64,000 bases of DNA, taken from NCBI RefSeq assembly GCF_900961225.1, contig NZ_CAAHFN010000087.1:124001-188000 (forward strand). The letters run 5' to 3'. The DNA is from Modicisalibacter radicis. Lineage in GTDB: Bacteria; Pseudomonadota; Gammaproteobacteria; Pseudomonadales; Halomonadaceae. Shown here piece by piece: positions 27,064 to 36,450 of the stretch. The translations under genes were made by a program, and so were the position numbers. Numbering within the stretch: the stretch's first letter is position 1; every line of letters starts with the position of its first letter. The notes under the pieces are model-generated. The model ran no database searches. It was not told the DNA's origin and was given only the letters and a program-made list of their open reading frames with translations.

Positions 27064-27088
27064 GCGCCCCGCTGGCGGCGCGGGGCGC
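27064..27088 (-). terminator. GC-rich hairpin after the 151-residue gene
   Basis: GCGCCCCGC (27064-27072) pairs with GCGGGGCGC (27080-27088), a 9-bp stem, 28 bases after the stop of the minus-strand gene at 27116. The following T-tract is poor. It likely separates that gene from the sRNA. Confidence 0.5.
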
Positions 27089-27115
27089 AGGGGAGAGCAG
27101 GCGCGCATCGGGGCG

Positions 27116-27571
27116 TCAGGATGCGCTGCCGTCGCGAAGCGGGTCGGTCAGGGTATCGGCGGGGCCGGGGTTCCCGGTGACCGCGTCATCGTTGTCGGCA
27201 GCCTGGGGGTAGCCGGAGGTATCGTCGGGGTGCTCGATGCGGGCTCTCGACTCGCCGAGCTCGTTGACGCCACAGAGCGTGAAGCGCGCCAGATGCTTGC
27301 GTGCCGCGCCGAGCAGCTGATGCCGGGCCCGTTCGGGTAACGAGACGGTCTCGTCGACGTCGATGTGGCATACCCCACCGGTGGAATCGTAGCGGACCCG
27401 CGCGATGTACGGTGCGGCGCCAAAGGCGGCGGCGTCCTGCAGGAAACGCAGCATCTCGCCGATTTCCTTGGCGCGGGCATTCGAGCTGAGGATCGGCACA
27501 TCGAAGGCGACCAGCTCGCCGGGCTCCACCTGGCGTGCGTCGTCTGCAAGGTAATCGTTCTGCTCGGTCAT
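27116..27571 (-). CDS. Hypothetical protein, 151 residues
   Basis: Not recognised. GGAGGT lies 5 bases before the ATG at 27571. The sequence begins TEQNDYLADDARQVEPGELVAF, contains a probable alpha/beta domain (KEIGEMLRFLQDAAAFGAAPYIARVRYDSTGG, HQLLGAARKHLARFTLCGV) and ends in an acidic, Pro/Asp-rich disordered tail from about residue 110. It has no signal or membrane segment. It lies upstream of the candidate sRNA on the same strand but is separated by a hairpin. Confidence 0.6.
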   Translation of the reverse strand: MTEQNDYLADDARQVEPGELVAFDVPILSSNARAKEIGEMLRFLQDAAAFGAAPYIARVRYDSTGGVCHIDVDETVSLPERARHQLLGAARKHLARFTLCGVNELGESRARIEHPDDTSGYPQAADNDDAVTGNPGPADTLTDPLRDGSAS

Positions 27572-27732
27572 GGTGACCTCCTTATCGGTAATCTTGCTCC
27601 TTGTTCCCCGGTAGTCGGAGCGCCCGGCCGCCGGGAACCCTTGAAAGTAACCCGGCATGGCCCCCCTGTACCTGATCATGGGTTAACCTTTGCGAGTTTT
27701 GTGCCTTCGACCGAGCCGAAAAGCCTCTCCAC

Positions 27733-28596
27733 TCATGGGCGGTAGGCGCCAGGCGCCAGGCCCCGGACGCCGGGGCGTATGCCGAACAGGGCGCCGGCCT
27801 GGCTTTGTGCCTCACAGCCCTCGGCTGCGGTGGTAATATACAGTGTGGCGAGATCGTCGCCGCCGAAGGCGCAACAGGTGACGCGCGAAGCCGGTAGTCG
27901 AATCTCCCGGTCGCGGCGACCGTCGGCGAGAAAGCGGCTCACCCGGGCGCCCTCCCAGTGGGCGACCCACAGGCCGCCTTCGGCGTCCAGCGTCATGCCG
28001 TCGGGAAAGCCGTCCTCCTCGCTGAACCGGAGGTGCCGGCGCTTGTTGCTGAGCGTGCCGTCGTCGGCAAGGTCGAAGGCGTAGATCGTGCGCGCCGGGC
28101 TGTCGGTGTGGTAGAGCGTTCCGCCATCGGCGCTGATCGCCGGACCGTTGGTCACCGTATAGGGGCGGTCCATCTCGTGCAGGCCGCGTTGGTCGAAGCG
28201 TAGCAGCCGGCCACTGGCCGCCTGCTCCTGGCTGTCCATGCTGCCGAACCAGAGTCGACCCCGGAGATCGGCCTTGCCGTCGTTGAGGCGGTGGCCGGGG
28301 GCTTCGGCGACCGGCTCGGCGAGGGTTGCCAGGATACGTGGCGAGCCGTCGTCCAGGGTCAGGTGGACGAGCCGCGAGCGCAGCCCGGCGACGAAGCCGC
28401 CCCCGGCATGCGGCACCAGCCAGCAGCAGGCCTCTTCGAGCGGCCAGCTGCGCGTCTCGCCGCTGTCGGGGGCGTAGCTCAGCAGGCGGCTGCCAAGGAT
28501 GTCGACGAACAGCAGGCAGCGATACTCGCTGGACCACAACGGTCCTTCGCCGAGTCGGGTGCGGGCGTTCCAGAGGTTTTGCGGTTGTGCGGTCAT
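27733..28596 (-). CDS. SMP-30/gluconolactonase family protein
   Basis: A 287-residue six-bladed beta-propeller hydrolase of the SMP-30/Gnl/LRE family. Metal and catalytic residues are in LGEGPLW (Glu), HRLNDGKADLRGRLWFGSMD (Asn-Asp), VTNGPAIS (Asn) and GFPDGMTLDAEGGLWVA (Asp). Substrates in the family are sugar lactones such as gluconolactone or arabinonolactone; none can be chosen here. Start ATG at 28596 has GAGGAG upstream. It stands alone. Confidence 0.88.
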   Translation of the reverse strand: MTAQPQNLWNARTRLGEGPLWSSEYRCLLFVDILGSRLLSYAPDSGETRSWPLEEACCWLVPHAGGGFVAGLRSRLVHLTLDDGSPRILATLAEPVAEAPGHRLNDGKADLRGRLWFGSMDSQEQAASGRLLRFDQRGLHEMDRPYTVTNGPAISADGGTLYHTDSPARTIYAFDLADDGTLSNKRRHLRFSEEDGFPDGMTLDAEGGLWVAHWEGARVSRFLADGRRDREIRLPASRVTCCAFGGDDLATLYITTAAEGCEAQSQAGALFGIRPGVRGLAPGAYRP

Positions 28597-28792
28597 GGGC
28601 TCCTCGTCGAGACGGTGCAAGCGCGTTGCACTAGAGTGCCGCAAGCGAGCCCTGATGAGAACGCACGCGGATGACAGCTTTTGGCGGAAGTGCTAAGTAT
28701 GGACACCGTTTGCCGAGCCGAATCGCGCTGCATGCCGCGCCGCGGAACGCGAAGGCGATTTGTCGCGAAGCCAATTTTATAAGGGAAGCGCC

Positions 28793-29665
28793 GTGAAGTT
28801 GTTGATCCTGGACGCCCCCCACTGCTTGAGTCTGGCGCTGGCGCGCGAGGCCAACCGGCGGGGGGACACCGAGCTGGTCATTGAGGAGGGGATGCTGCTC
28901 GACCCGGACCGGCTCGCCGAAATGGCGCCGGATGCCGTCTTGATCCCGCCGCTGGTGCAGCCCAGCGATGCCGACCCCTCCGCGGTCATGGCGCATGCCG
29001 AAGCCGTGGAGGGGTGTCTTGAGTGTTGCCAGCGCCACGATGTGCCGCTGGTCTGGTGCGTTTCCGACCAGCTCTACGAAGACGGTGCCGATACGCCGAT
29101 CGACGAGCACGTGATCCCGTCGCCACGCGACGAGAACCTGAGGCGGCTGATCGTGACCGGCAACCGGGTACGCGAACGGTGCGCCCGGCATCTGATCGTG
29201 CGCCTGGGGCCGCTGTTCGCCCTCGAGGGCGCCGGGGCCTGGCTGACCGAGTTGATCGATACGCTGATGGCCGGCCGCCAGGTAAGGGTCGCCGAAGACA
29301 TCATCTTCTGCCCCACCTCGGCGGATTCCGTGGCGCTGGCCCTGATCGGCATGCTCCAGCAGCAAGGCTGTGGTGCCGATGCCTGGGGCGCCTACCACCT
29401 GGCCGGCACCGAGCCGGTCAGCGGCTATACCTTTGCCTCGGTAGTCCGCACCCAGCTGGCGACGCGTCTCGAGGGGCTCGGCAGGCAGGCGGCGCTGGGC
29501 GAGCTCAAGGCGCTCAATCACCACCACGATCAGCCCCTGCGCCGGGTGCTCAATTGCCGGCGGGTGCTGGATGCCTTCGGCGTCCACCAGAAACCCTGGC
29601 GGCTCGAACTGGGACGCATGCTGGACACCTGGTGCCAGGCCTACCAGGCCCAGGAGGCGCCATGA
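28793..29665 (+). CDS. RmlD-like sugar nucleotide-binding / NAD(P)-dependent protein
   Basis: A 290-residue protein resembling RmlD (dTDP-4-dehydrorhamnose reductase)-type short-chain enzymes: conserved late segments LIVRLGPLFALEGAG and EDIIFCPTSADSVALAL. The N-terminal glycine-rich loop is degenerate (LILDAPHCLSLALA instead of GxxGxxG) and the Y-x3-K pair is not evident, so a catalytic role is doubtful. GTG start with AAGGGAAG upstream. Overlaps plsC as ATGA. Confidence 0.65.
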   Translation: MKLLILDAPHCLSLALAREANRRGDTELVIEEGMLLDPDRLAEMAPDAVLIPPLVQPSDADPSAVMAHAEAVEGCLECCQRHDVPLVWCVSDQLYEDGADTPIDEHVIPSPRDENLRRLIVTGNRVRERCARHLIVRLGPLFALEGAGAWLTELIDTLMAGRQVRVAEDIIFCPTSADSVALALIGMLQQQGCGADAWGAYHLAGTEPVSGYTFASVVRTQLATRLEGLGRQAALGELKALNHHHDQPLRRVLNCRRVLDAFGVHQKPWRLELGRMLDTWCQAYQAQEAP

Positions 29666-30423
29666 AGACGATTCGTAGCGCTATCTTCTATCTCGGCTAT
29701 TTCCTGGCCATCCTGGTATTCGGCCTGCTGTGCCTGCCGATCACCCCGCTGTTGCCGCTGGCCGGGCGCTACCGGCTGCTCAACCTCTACAATCACTTCA
29801 TCGTCGGCTGGTTCGCCCGGATCTGTGGCGTACGCTATACGGTGCGCGGGCGCGACAACGTGCCGGCGGGGCCGGTGGTGATACTCGCCAACCATCAGTG
29901 CGAGTGGGAAACGCTGTTCCTGCAGATTCTCAAGCCGCCGGTATGCACGGTGCTCAAGCAGGAACTGCTCAACCTGCCGCTGTTCGGCTGGGCGCTGCGG
30001 TTATTGCATCCTATCGCGCTGGATCGCTCGCGCCCGGCAAGGGCCATGAAACAGGTGCTCTCGCAGGGGCCGCAGCGTCTGCGCGAAGGCTTGTCGGTGC
30101 TGATCTTTCCCGAGGGCACGCGGGTCGAGCCGGGCCATCGACGGCGTTACAACAAGAGTGGGGCGGTGATCGCCTGCCGGGCCGGCGTGCCGGTGCTGCC
30201 GGTGGCGCACAATGCCGGCGAGCGCTGGCCGGGACATCATTGGGTCAAGAACCCCGGGCCGCTGAATGTCGTGGTCGGCCCGCCGATCGCTACCGAAGGG
30301 CGCACGCCGGAAGCGGTGCTTGTCGAGGTCGAGGCCTGGATCGAGGAGCAGCTGGCATCGATTTCCGAGGTGCCGCGGCCGGCGGCAGCCAGCGAAACGG
30401 CGGCCAGCAAGCTGCCGGTCTGA
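29662..30423 (+). CDS. plsC: 1-acyl-sn-glycerol-3-phosphate acyltransferase
   Basis: A 253-residue membrane-bound acyltransferase forming phosphatidic acid. N-terminal helix (AIFYLGYFLAILVFGLLCLPIT), motif I NHQCEWE (H78-x4-E83; Glu replaces the common Asp, as in several pseudomonad enzymes), and motif III FPEGTR (about 149). Start overlaps the preceding gene (ATGA). A hairpin separates it from the convergent fabB. Confidence 0.92.
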   Translation: MKTIRSAIFYLGYFLAILVFGLLCLPITPLLPLAGRYRLLNLYNHFIVGWFARICGVRYTVRGRDNVPAGPVVILANHQCEWETLFLQILKPPVCTVLKQELLNLPLFGWALRLLHPIALDRSRPARAMKQVLSQGPQRLREGLSVLIFPEGTRVEPGHRRRYNKSGAVIACRAGVPVLPVAHNAGERWPGHHWVKNPGPLNVVVGPPIATEGRTPEAVLVEVEAWIEEQLASISEVPRPAAASETAASKLPV

Positions 30424-30450
30424 CCGGGGCCGCCCGGACATTCCCGGCAA

Positions 30451-30477
30451 CAAGAAAGGCACCCTGAATCGGGTGCC
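30451..30477 (-). terminator. Terminator between plsC and fabB
   Basis: GGCACCC (30458-30464) pairs with GGGTGCC (30471-30477). On the minus strand it is followed by TTTCTTG, so it fits the end of fabAB; it may also stop plsC transcripts. Confidence 0.7.
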
Positions 30478-30515
30478 CTTGCTTGTGCGAGCCACTGTCC
30501 TGCTTCCGCCGGGGG

Positions 30516-31733
30516 TCAGTCCCTGTGGCGCTGCAGCACCAGGCAGGCATTGGTGCCGCCGAAGCCGAAGCTGTTGGACAGCACGCGCTCGAGGGCCACG
30601 TTGTCGCGGCGCTGGGTGACGATATCGAAGCCTTCGGCCTGGTCGTCGAGGGTCTCGACGTTGGCCGAGGCGGCAACGAAATCGTGCTCCATCATCAGCA
30701 GCGAGTAGATTGCTTCCTGAACGCCGGTCGCACCCAGCGAGTGGCCGGTCAGCGACTTGGTCGAACTCATCGCCGGGGTGCGGTCGCCGAATACTTCGCG
30801 GACCGCCTTGAGCTCGGCGACATCGCCGACCGGCGTCGAGGTGCCGTGGGTATTGATGTAATCGATGCGGCCGTCGACTGTCGCCATGGCCTGGCGCATG
30901 CAGCGCGCGGCGCCTTCACCGGAAGGCGCGACCATGTCGTAGCCATCCGAGGTCGCACCGTAGCCGACCACCTCGGCGTAGATCCTGGCACCGCGGGCCC
31001 TGGCGTGTTCGAGTTCCTCGAGCACCACCATGCCGCCCCCGCCGGCAATGACGAAACCGTCACGGCCCTTGTCGTAGGGTCGCGAGGCCTGCTCGGGACG
31101 ATCGTTGTAGCCAGTGGACAGTGCGCCCATGGCGTCGAACAGGCACGAGAGCGTCCAGTGTTCCTCTTCGCCGCCGCCGGCGAACACCACGTCCTGCTTG
31201 CCGAGCTGGATCTGCTCGACGGCGTTGCCGATGCAGTGGGCGGAGGTCGCGCAGGCCGAGGAGATCGAGTAATTGACCCCCTTGATCTGGAAGGGCGTGG
31301 CCAGGCAGGCCGACACGGTGCTGCCCATGGTGCGCGTGACCCGGTAGGGGCCGACACGCCGCAGACCCTTTTCACGCAACACGTCGGCGGCCTCGACCTG
31401 ATTGGCGCTGGAGGCGCCGCCGGAGCCGGCGATCAGCCCGGTACGCTCGTTGGACACCTGGTCGGGGCTCAGCCCGGCGTCCTCGATGGCCTGGGCCATG
31501 GACACGTAGGCATAGGCGGCCGCGTCGCCCATGAAACGGCGCTGCTTGCGATCGACCAGCGCATCGAGGTCGATGTCGACCACGCCGGCGACATGGCTGC
31601 GGAATCCGCGCTCAGCATACTCGTCCTTGAAGCGGATGCCGGAACGGCCGCTTTTCAGGGAATCCAGAACCTGATGCTGGTCATTGCCGAGGCAGGAAAC
31701 GATACCCAGGCCGGTGACTACCACTCGTCTCAT
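30516..31733 (-). CDS. fabB: Beta-ketoacyl-ACP synthase I
   Basis: A 405-residue condensing enzyme required for elongation of unsaturated fatty acids. Active-site triad: Cys161 in [10 protein letters not shown], His in [11 protein letters not shown] and His in GHSLGATG; the C-terminal [13 protein letters not shown] is diagnostic. Start ATG at 31733, 13 bases after fabA. Forms the fabAB operon. Confidence 0.97.
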   Translation of the reverse strand: MRRVVVTGLGIVSCLGNDQHQVLDSLKSGRSGIRFKDEYAERGFRSHVAGVVDIDLDALVDRKQRRFMGDAAAYAYVSMAQAIEDAGLSPDQVSNERTGLIAGSGGASSANQVEAADVLREKGLRRVGPYRVTRTMGSTVSACLATPFQIKGVNYSISSACATSAHCIGNAVEQIQLGKQDVVFAGGGEEEHWTLSCLFDAMGALSTGYNDRPEQASRPYDKGRDGFVIAGGGGMVVLEELEHARARGARIYAEVVGYGATSDGYDMVAPSGEGAARCMRQAMATVDGRIDYINTHGTSTPVGDVAELKAVREVFGDRTPAMSSTKSLTGHSLGATGVQEAIYSLLMMEHDFVAASANVETLDDQAEGFDIVTQRRDNVALERVLSNSFGFGGTNACLVLQRHRD

Positions 31734-31746
31734 GGAAGCCTCCTGA

Positions 31747-32262
31747 TCAGAAATTCGCGGTGGAGGTGAACAGGCCGACACGCAGGTCATTGGCCTGGTA
31801 GATGTCACGACCGTCGACCGAGACGGTGCCGTCGGCGATGCCCAGTATCAACCGCCGGGTGATGATCCGCTTGAGGTTGATCCGGTAGGTGACTTTCTCT
31901 GCATCCGGCATGATCTGGCCCGAAAACTTGACTTCGCCGCAGCCCAGCGCCCGCCCGCGGCCCGGGTGGCCCAGCCAGCCCAGGTAGAAGCCGACCAGTT
32001 GCCACATGGCGTCCAGCCCCAGACAGCCGGGCATCACCGGGTCGCCCGGGAAGTGGCAGTCGAAGAACCACAGGTCGGGATGGATATCCAGTTCGGCGAT
32101 CAGCTCGCCCTTGTCGTATTCGCCGCCGGCCTCATGGATCTGCGTGATGCGGTCGAGCATCAGCATGTTGGGGGCCGGCAACTGGGCGTTGCCCGGGCCG
32201 AACAGTTCGCCGCGGCTGCATGCCAGCAGTTCTTCGTAGCTGAAAGAGTGTTGCTTGGTCAC
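31747..32262 (-). CDS. fabA: 3-hydroxydecanoyl-ACP dehydratase/isomerase
   Basis: A 171-residue bifunctional enzyme that introduces the cis double bond in anaerobic unsaturated fatty acid synthesis. Catalytic His70 and Asp84 lie in [21 protein letters not shown] (shown by short parts). The start is a GTG (GTG-ACC-AAG), giving the canonical [12 protein letters not shown]; the ATG upstream adds unconserved residues. Followed by fabB. Confidence 0.96.
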   Translation of the reverse strand: MTKQHSFSYEELLACSRGELFGPGNAQLPAPNMLMLDRITQIHEAGGEYDKGELIAELDIHPDLWFFDCHFPGDPVMPGCLGLDAMWQLVGFYLGWLGHPGRGRALGCGEVKFSGQIMPDAEKVTYRINLKRIITRRLILGIADGTVSVDGRDIYQANDLRVGLFTSTANF

Positions 32263-32479
32263 TGAGTCATTCCGAGAGTCCGAATTGTTGTGCCACGCAC
32301 CCGGCGCAGACGGGCCTAGTCTACTGGCACCGCGAGGTGAATGCACGCCGGCCCCAGGCTAGCCGGGGTGAGAACGTCGCGCAATGCCGACATTGGTGGC
32401 GGTGCAGCTTGCGCCAGACTTGGCGCGCGGGGCATGATGCCACTATTTGTCGCGCCAACCCCACACAAGACGAGCAGCC

Positions 32480-34333
32480 ATGTGGCCCACCTTTACCCTT
32501 AATCGCCCGATGACCTGGATGGGCCTGGCCGCCCTGGCGGCGATGAGCTGGCTGCCGCTGGTGTCGCTGCGTCTGGCCGCGCTGGCCATGGTGCTGTTCG
32601 CCCTGGTCGATGGCTGGCGTCAGGTCAAGCGCGAGCATCGCCGTCGTCTGCTCAGCGAAGAGGCGCTCAAGCTGTCCGGCGACGGCGTGATCATCTCCGA
32701 CAAGCACAACCGGATCATCAGCGTGAACCCGGCTTTCACCCAGATTACCGGCTATACCCGCGAGGAGGTGCTGGGCCTGGACGCCTCGACGCTGTCGTCC
32801 GGACGCCACGACAAGGCCTTCTACGAGCGCTACTGGCAGACGCTGGACGCCACCGGACGCTGGGAGGGCGAAATCTGGAATCAGCGCAAGCACGGCGACC
32901 AGTATCCCGAATGGCTGCGGATGCAGGCATGTCCCGACGCCAAGGGCCGCATCAGCCATTACGTCGGCCTGTTCACGGATATCTCGCGGCACAAGGCGCG
33001 CGAGCAGGATCTGCGGCGGATCGGCTTCGAGGATCCGTTGACCGGGCTGCCCAATCGCCGCCGGCTGCACGACCTGCTGACATCGCGCCTGCGTCGGCTG
33101 CGCGCCGGCGAAGGGCTCGACATGGCGCTGATCGACATCGACGGCTTCAAGGCGATCAACGACGGCCTGGGGGTCGACTGCGGCGATCGCCTGCTGGCGC
33201 GCTTCGGCCAGCGGCTGGCGGCCTTCGTCGCCGGGGGCGTCGTCGGCCGGCTGGGCGGCGACGAGTTCATGGTGATCCGCACCACCACCTTCGACGACCA
33301 CGAAAAGTGGGTCGCCGGGCTGCGCGAGCATCTCAGCGAGCCGTTCGAGATCGACAGCAGTTCGCTGCGCCTGGGGCTGACCATCGGCAGCTGCCGGGCA
33401 CCCGACGACGGCAACGACTCAGGGGTGCTGTTCCAGCGCCTGGAGTCGGCGCTGTACTCGGCCAAGCGCCACGGTCGCAACCACGATCGACGCTTTCGAC
33501 CCTCGCTGGAGGTCGCCGGCGACCGCCAGCTGGCGATGGTCAACGACCTGCGACGCGCCCTGGCCCAGGGCGATCAACTGGAACTCTACTACCAGACCCA
33601 GCATCGCCTGAGCGATGGCGGCATGGTCGGCCTGGAGGCGCTGTTGCGCTGGCGCCACCCCGAACTGGGCATGGTCTCGCCGGGCGATTTCATCCCGCTG
33701 GCCGAGCGCCACGGCCTGATGACGGCGCTGGGCAACTGGGTCATCGAGCAGGCCGTCGCCCAGCTGGCCAGCTGGTACGCCAGCGGCATGCCGCGGGTGC
33801 CGATCTGGGTCAACATCTCGGCGCTGCAACTGATCCAGGGCGATCTGGAATCGCGGCTTGCCGCGGCCTTGGCCCAGCACCGCATGCCGGCGCGCATGCT
33901 CGGCCTGGAGCTCACCGAATCGGTGTTGCTCGACGAGCGTGCCGGGGATATCTCGCCGCGCCTCGAAGCGTTGCGGGCCAAGGGCCACCCGATCGCCATC
34001 GACGACTTCGGCACCGGCTATTCCTCGATGGCCTATCTGAAGCGACTGCCGATCGACAAGCTCAAGCTCGACCGCGCCTTCATCCGGGCGTTGCCCGAGG
34101 ACGTCGCCGACGCCGCCATCGTTTCGGCGGTGCTGGCGATGGCCGAGGGGCTGGGCCTCGAAGTGGTCGCGGAGGGCGTGGAGACCCAGGCCCAGCGCGA
34201 TTTCCTGATCGCCCATGGCTGCCCGATCACCCAGGGCTTCCTGTTTGCCCGGCCGGAGCCGGCCGAGACCATCGAGGCGCGCTATCTCAAGACGGCGGCG
34301 AATGCCTCGCTCAAGCCCTCGTCGGCGACCTGA
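32480..34333 (+). CDS. Diguanylate cyclase/phosphodiesterase (PAS-GGDEF-EAL)
   Basis: A 617-residue sensor of the c-di-GMP network. Two N-terminal membrane helices (2-45), a PAS domain (SGDGVIISDKHNRIISVNPAFTQITGYTREEV), a GGDEF domain with intact GGDEF at about residue 259, and an EAL domain with intact EALLRW, ELTES, DDFGTGYSS and AEGVET. Both activities may be possible; one may be regulatory. Start at 32480 (MWPTFT), since the longer frame lacks support. Convergent with the photolyase operon. Confidence 0.92.
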   Translation: MWPTFTLNRPMTWMGLAALAAMSWLPLVSLRLAALAMVLFALVDGWRQVKREHRRRLLSEEALKLSGDGVIISDKHNRIISVNPAFTQITGYTREEVLGLDASTLSSGRHDKAFYERYWQTLDATGRWEGEIWNQRKHGDQYPEWLRMQACPDAKGRISHYVGLFTDISRHKAREQDLRRIGFEDPLTGLPNRRRLHDLLTSRLRRLRAGEGLDMALIDIDGFKAINDGLGVDCGDRLLARFGQRLAAFVAGGVVGRLGGDEFMVIRTTTFDDHEKWVAGLREHLSEPFEIDSSSLRLGLTIGSCRAPDDGNDSGVLFQRLESALYSAKRHGRNHDRRFRPSLEVAGDRQLAMVNDLRRALAQGDQLELYYQTQHRLSDGGMVGLEALLRWRHPELGMVSPGDFIPLAERHGLMTALGNWVIEQAVAQLASWYASGMPRVPIWVNISALQLIQGDLESRLAAALAQHRMPARMLGLELTESVLLDERAGDISPRLEALRAKGHPIAIDDFGTGYSSMAYLKRLPIDKLKLDRAFIRALPEDVADAAIVSAVLAMAEGLGLEVVAEGVETQAQRDFLIAHGCPITQGFLFARPEPAETIEARYLKTAANASLKPSSAT

Positions 34334-34358
34334 GCGAGCGCCGGCGTGAGCCAGCCGT

Positions 34359-34374
34359 ACGGGCAAGCGCCCGT
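34359..34374. terminator. Hairpin between GGDEF-EAL gene and the cfa-like gene
   Basis: ACGGGC-AAGC-GCCCGT lies in the 51-base convergent gap. There is no T-run, so termination is uncertain. Confidence 0.35.
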
Positions 34375-34384
34375 CCGTGCGGGT

Positions 34385-35665
34385 TCATGGTTCACCGGTA
34401 AGCGGCCTGCGGCGGGCTCCGGGCTTGGCCAGCAGCAGCTGGCAGGTGCCGATCGAGCGTTCGAGGAAGCCCCCTTCGCAGTAGCACAGGTAGTAGCGCC
34501 ATAGTCGGATGAAGCGCTCCTCGTAGCCGAGCCGGCGTACGCTTTCCAGGTTGTCCTCGAAGCGCTCGCGCCACTCGCGCAGGGTCCGTGCGTAGTGCGG
34601 GCCGATCTCCTCGAGATCGAGCAGGTTGAGCGTGGTGTGCCGGGCAAGCCCCGTCAGGATCGCGCTGTGCGACGGCAGGAAGCCGCCCGGGAACACGTGG
34701 CGCTTGATGAAGTCGACGTCGCGCTTGGCGGCCTCGAAGCGCTGATCGCGGATAGTGATCGCCTGGAGTGCGGCGAGTCCATCGTCGCTGAGCAGGCGAT
34801 CCAGCGTCGCCAGGTAGTCGCCCAGGTACTGATGGCCGACGGCCTCGATCATTTCCACCGAGACGAGCCGATCGAAACGTCCTTCGAGTTCGCGATAATC
34901 CTGCTGAAGCAGGGTGATGCGATCCTCTAGCCCCGCCTCGGCAATGCGGCGGGCGACATGGGCATGCTGCTCGGCGGAAAGGGTGGTGGTGGTGACGCGA
35001 CAGCCGCGGGTCCGGGCGGCGTGGATCGCCAGACCGCCCCAGCCGGTGCCGATCTCCAGCAGGTGGTTGTCGGCGCCGACATCGAGTGTGTCGAGCAGGC
35101 GTTCCAGCTTGCAGGTCGAAGCCTCCTCGAGGCTCGCCCCGGGGTGGGGGAAGATCGCGCTGGAATACATGCGGTGGCGTCGGTCGAGGAACAACTCGAA
35201 CAGCTCGTTGCCGATGTCGTAGTGGGCGCTGATGTTGCGGCGGGAGCCGCGCCGCGTGTTGCGCTTGAGCACATTGAGCGCACCGGACAGCCAGCGGGCC
35301 AGCCGTGCACTGCCGTTCTCGACCTCTCCATTGACGCGTTCCAGGTTGGCCGCGAACAGCCGCACCAGCGCGACCAGGTCGTCGGCGTCCCAGTCGCCGT
35401 CCATGTAGGCTTCGCCGGCGCCCACGGTGCCGCCCAGCGCCAGGCGTCGCCAGGCACGCTCGCGGTGCAGCGTGACGCATGCCGAGAGCGGGCCGCCACG
35501 GCCGAGCCGACGGCATTCGCCGTCGGGCTCGATCAGCGTGATATAGCCGCCCCCGAGCCGGTCGAGCTGGGCCAGCAGGCGTGGCTTGAGCCAGCGCGTC
35601 ACTCTATCGAGGCCCGATGCGCCGGGCCCGGCGGGACGTGCGGCGGGTGGGCGAAGCGAGGTCAT
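34385..35665 (-). CDS. Cyclopropane-fatty-acid-phospholipid synthase family methyltransferase
   Basis: A 426-residue SAM-dependent methyltransferase of the CFA/mycolic-acid synthase family. Motifs: SAM loop LEIGTGWGGLAIHAA (about 196), SVEMIEAVGHQYLGDY, AHYDIGNELFELFLD and MYSSAIFPHPGASLEEAS. It acts on double bonds of membrane phospholipids. The family also holds UfaM of furan fatty acid synthesis in Rhodobacter, so the product need not be a cyclopropane. ATGA overlap with the DUF1365 gene. Confidence 0.9.
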   Translation of the reverse strand: MTSLRPPAARPAGPGASGLDRVTRWLKPRLLAQLDRLGGGYITLIEPDGECRRLGRGGPLSACVTLHRERAWRRLALGGTVGAGEAYMDGDWDADDLVALVRLFAANLERVNGEVENGSARLARWLSGALNVLKRNTRRGSRRNISAHYDIGNELFELFLDRRHRMYSSAIFPHPGASLEEASTCKLERLLDTLDVGADNHLLEIGTGWGGLAIHAARTRGCRVTTTTLSAEQHAHVARRIAEAGLEDRITLLQQDYRELEGRFDRLVSVEMIEAVGHQYLGDYLATLDRLLSDDGLAALQAITIRDQRFEAAKRDVDFIKRHVFPGGFLPSHSAILTGLARHTTLNLLDLEEIGPHYARTLREWRERFEDNLESVRRLGYEERFIRLWRYYLCYCEGGFLERSIGTCQLLLAKPGARRRPLTGEP

Positions 35666-36450
35666 GGCGAGTCCTCCCGATGGTCTGGGTCGCGCCGCGG
35701 GTGGGCGTGAATCGGCGCCCGCTTGGCCCACAGGCGAAACGCCTCGAAGTGAATCGCGGTGACGGTCTTGAGACTCATCCATGGCTGACGGAAAAGCGTC
35801 TCGACCAGCACGCGCCGGGTGGCCGGCCGTGCCGTCAGCGTCAAGGTGGCATCGAAATGGCGCGTCCCCTCCCGCCAGTTCTCCATGTGCAGGTACAGGT
35901 GTTCGCCGGGGTTGTTGAAGCGCCAGCGGTAGTCCATGTCCATGGGATTGAACGGCGATACGTGCAGCGCCTTGGCGAACGTCGCGCCGTGCAGGTGACG
36001 AACTGGGTCGACGGCGCAGGCATAGACCTGGCGCTCGCCCCAGGGCGTGTTGGTGACCTCGCCGAGGACCGCGCGCAGTCGCTCATGGCGATCATAGACG
36101 TAGTAGAGGGTGAGCGGGTTGAACGTCACGCCGCACACCCGCAACTGGGCGAGCATGCACACCCGGCCGTCCGCCGCCGCGGCCAGTTCGCCGCCCAGTT
36201 CGCTGGCCAGGCGTTCGCGCACCGCCTGCGCGAGGGGGCGATCGTGAGGGGCCAGGTAGTCTTCCCGGCAAAAGCGCGCCAGGGCGCCGCGCCTCGCGCT
36301 GAAGCCGGGCACGCCGGCGAACAGGCGGGGCAGTTCGTCGAGGTCCAGCCAGGCCATCCACAGCTGGTAGCTGAAGGCATGCGCGCGGGGCACGAAGCGC
36401 CGATGGCGGAGTCGCCCGCGATAGATGCAGCTGCGCGGTGTATCGATCAT
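35662..36450 (-). CDS. DUF1365 domain protein
   Basis: A 262-residue protein of the DUF1365 family. Conserved parts: YRGRLRHRRFVPRAHAFSYQLWM, CGVTFNPLTLYYVYD, EVTNTPWGERQVYAC and KALHVSPFNPMDMDYRW. The family regularly sits between an FAD amine oxidase and a CFA-like methyltransferase in light or singlet-oxygen-induced operons; biochemical role not assigned. Overlaps both neighbours as ATGA. Confidence 0.9.
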   Translation of the reverse strand: MIDTPRSCIYRGRLRHRRFVPRAHAFSYQLWMAWLDLDELPRLFAGVPGFSARRGALARFCREDYLAPHDRPLAQAVRERLASELGGELAAAADGRVCMLAQLRVCGVTFNPLTLYYVYDRHERLRAVLGEVTNTPWGERQVYACAVDPVRHLHGATFAKALHVSPFNPMDMDYRWRFNNPGEHLYLHMENWREGTRHFDATLTLTARPATRRVLVETLFRQPWMSLKTVTAIHFEAFRLWAKRAPIHAHPRRDPDHREDSP

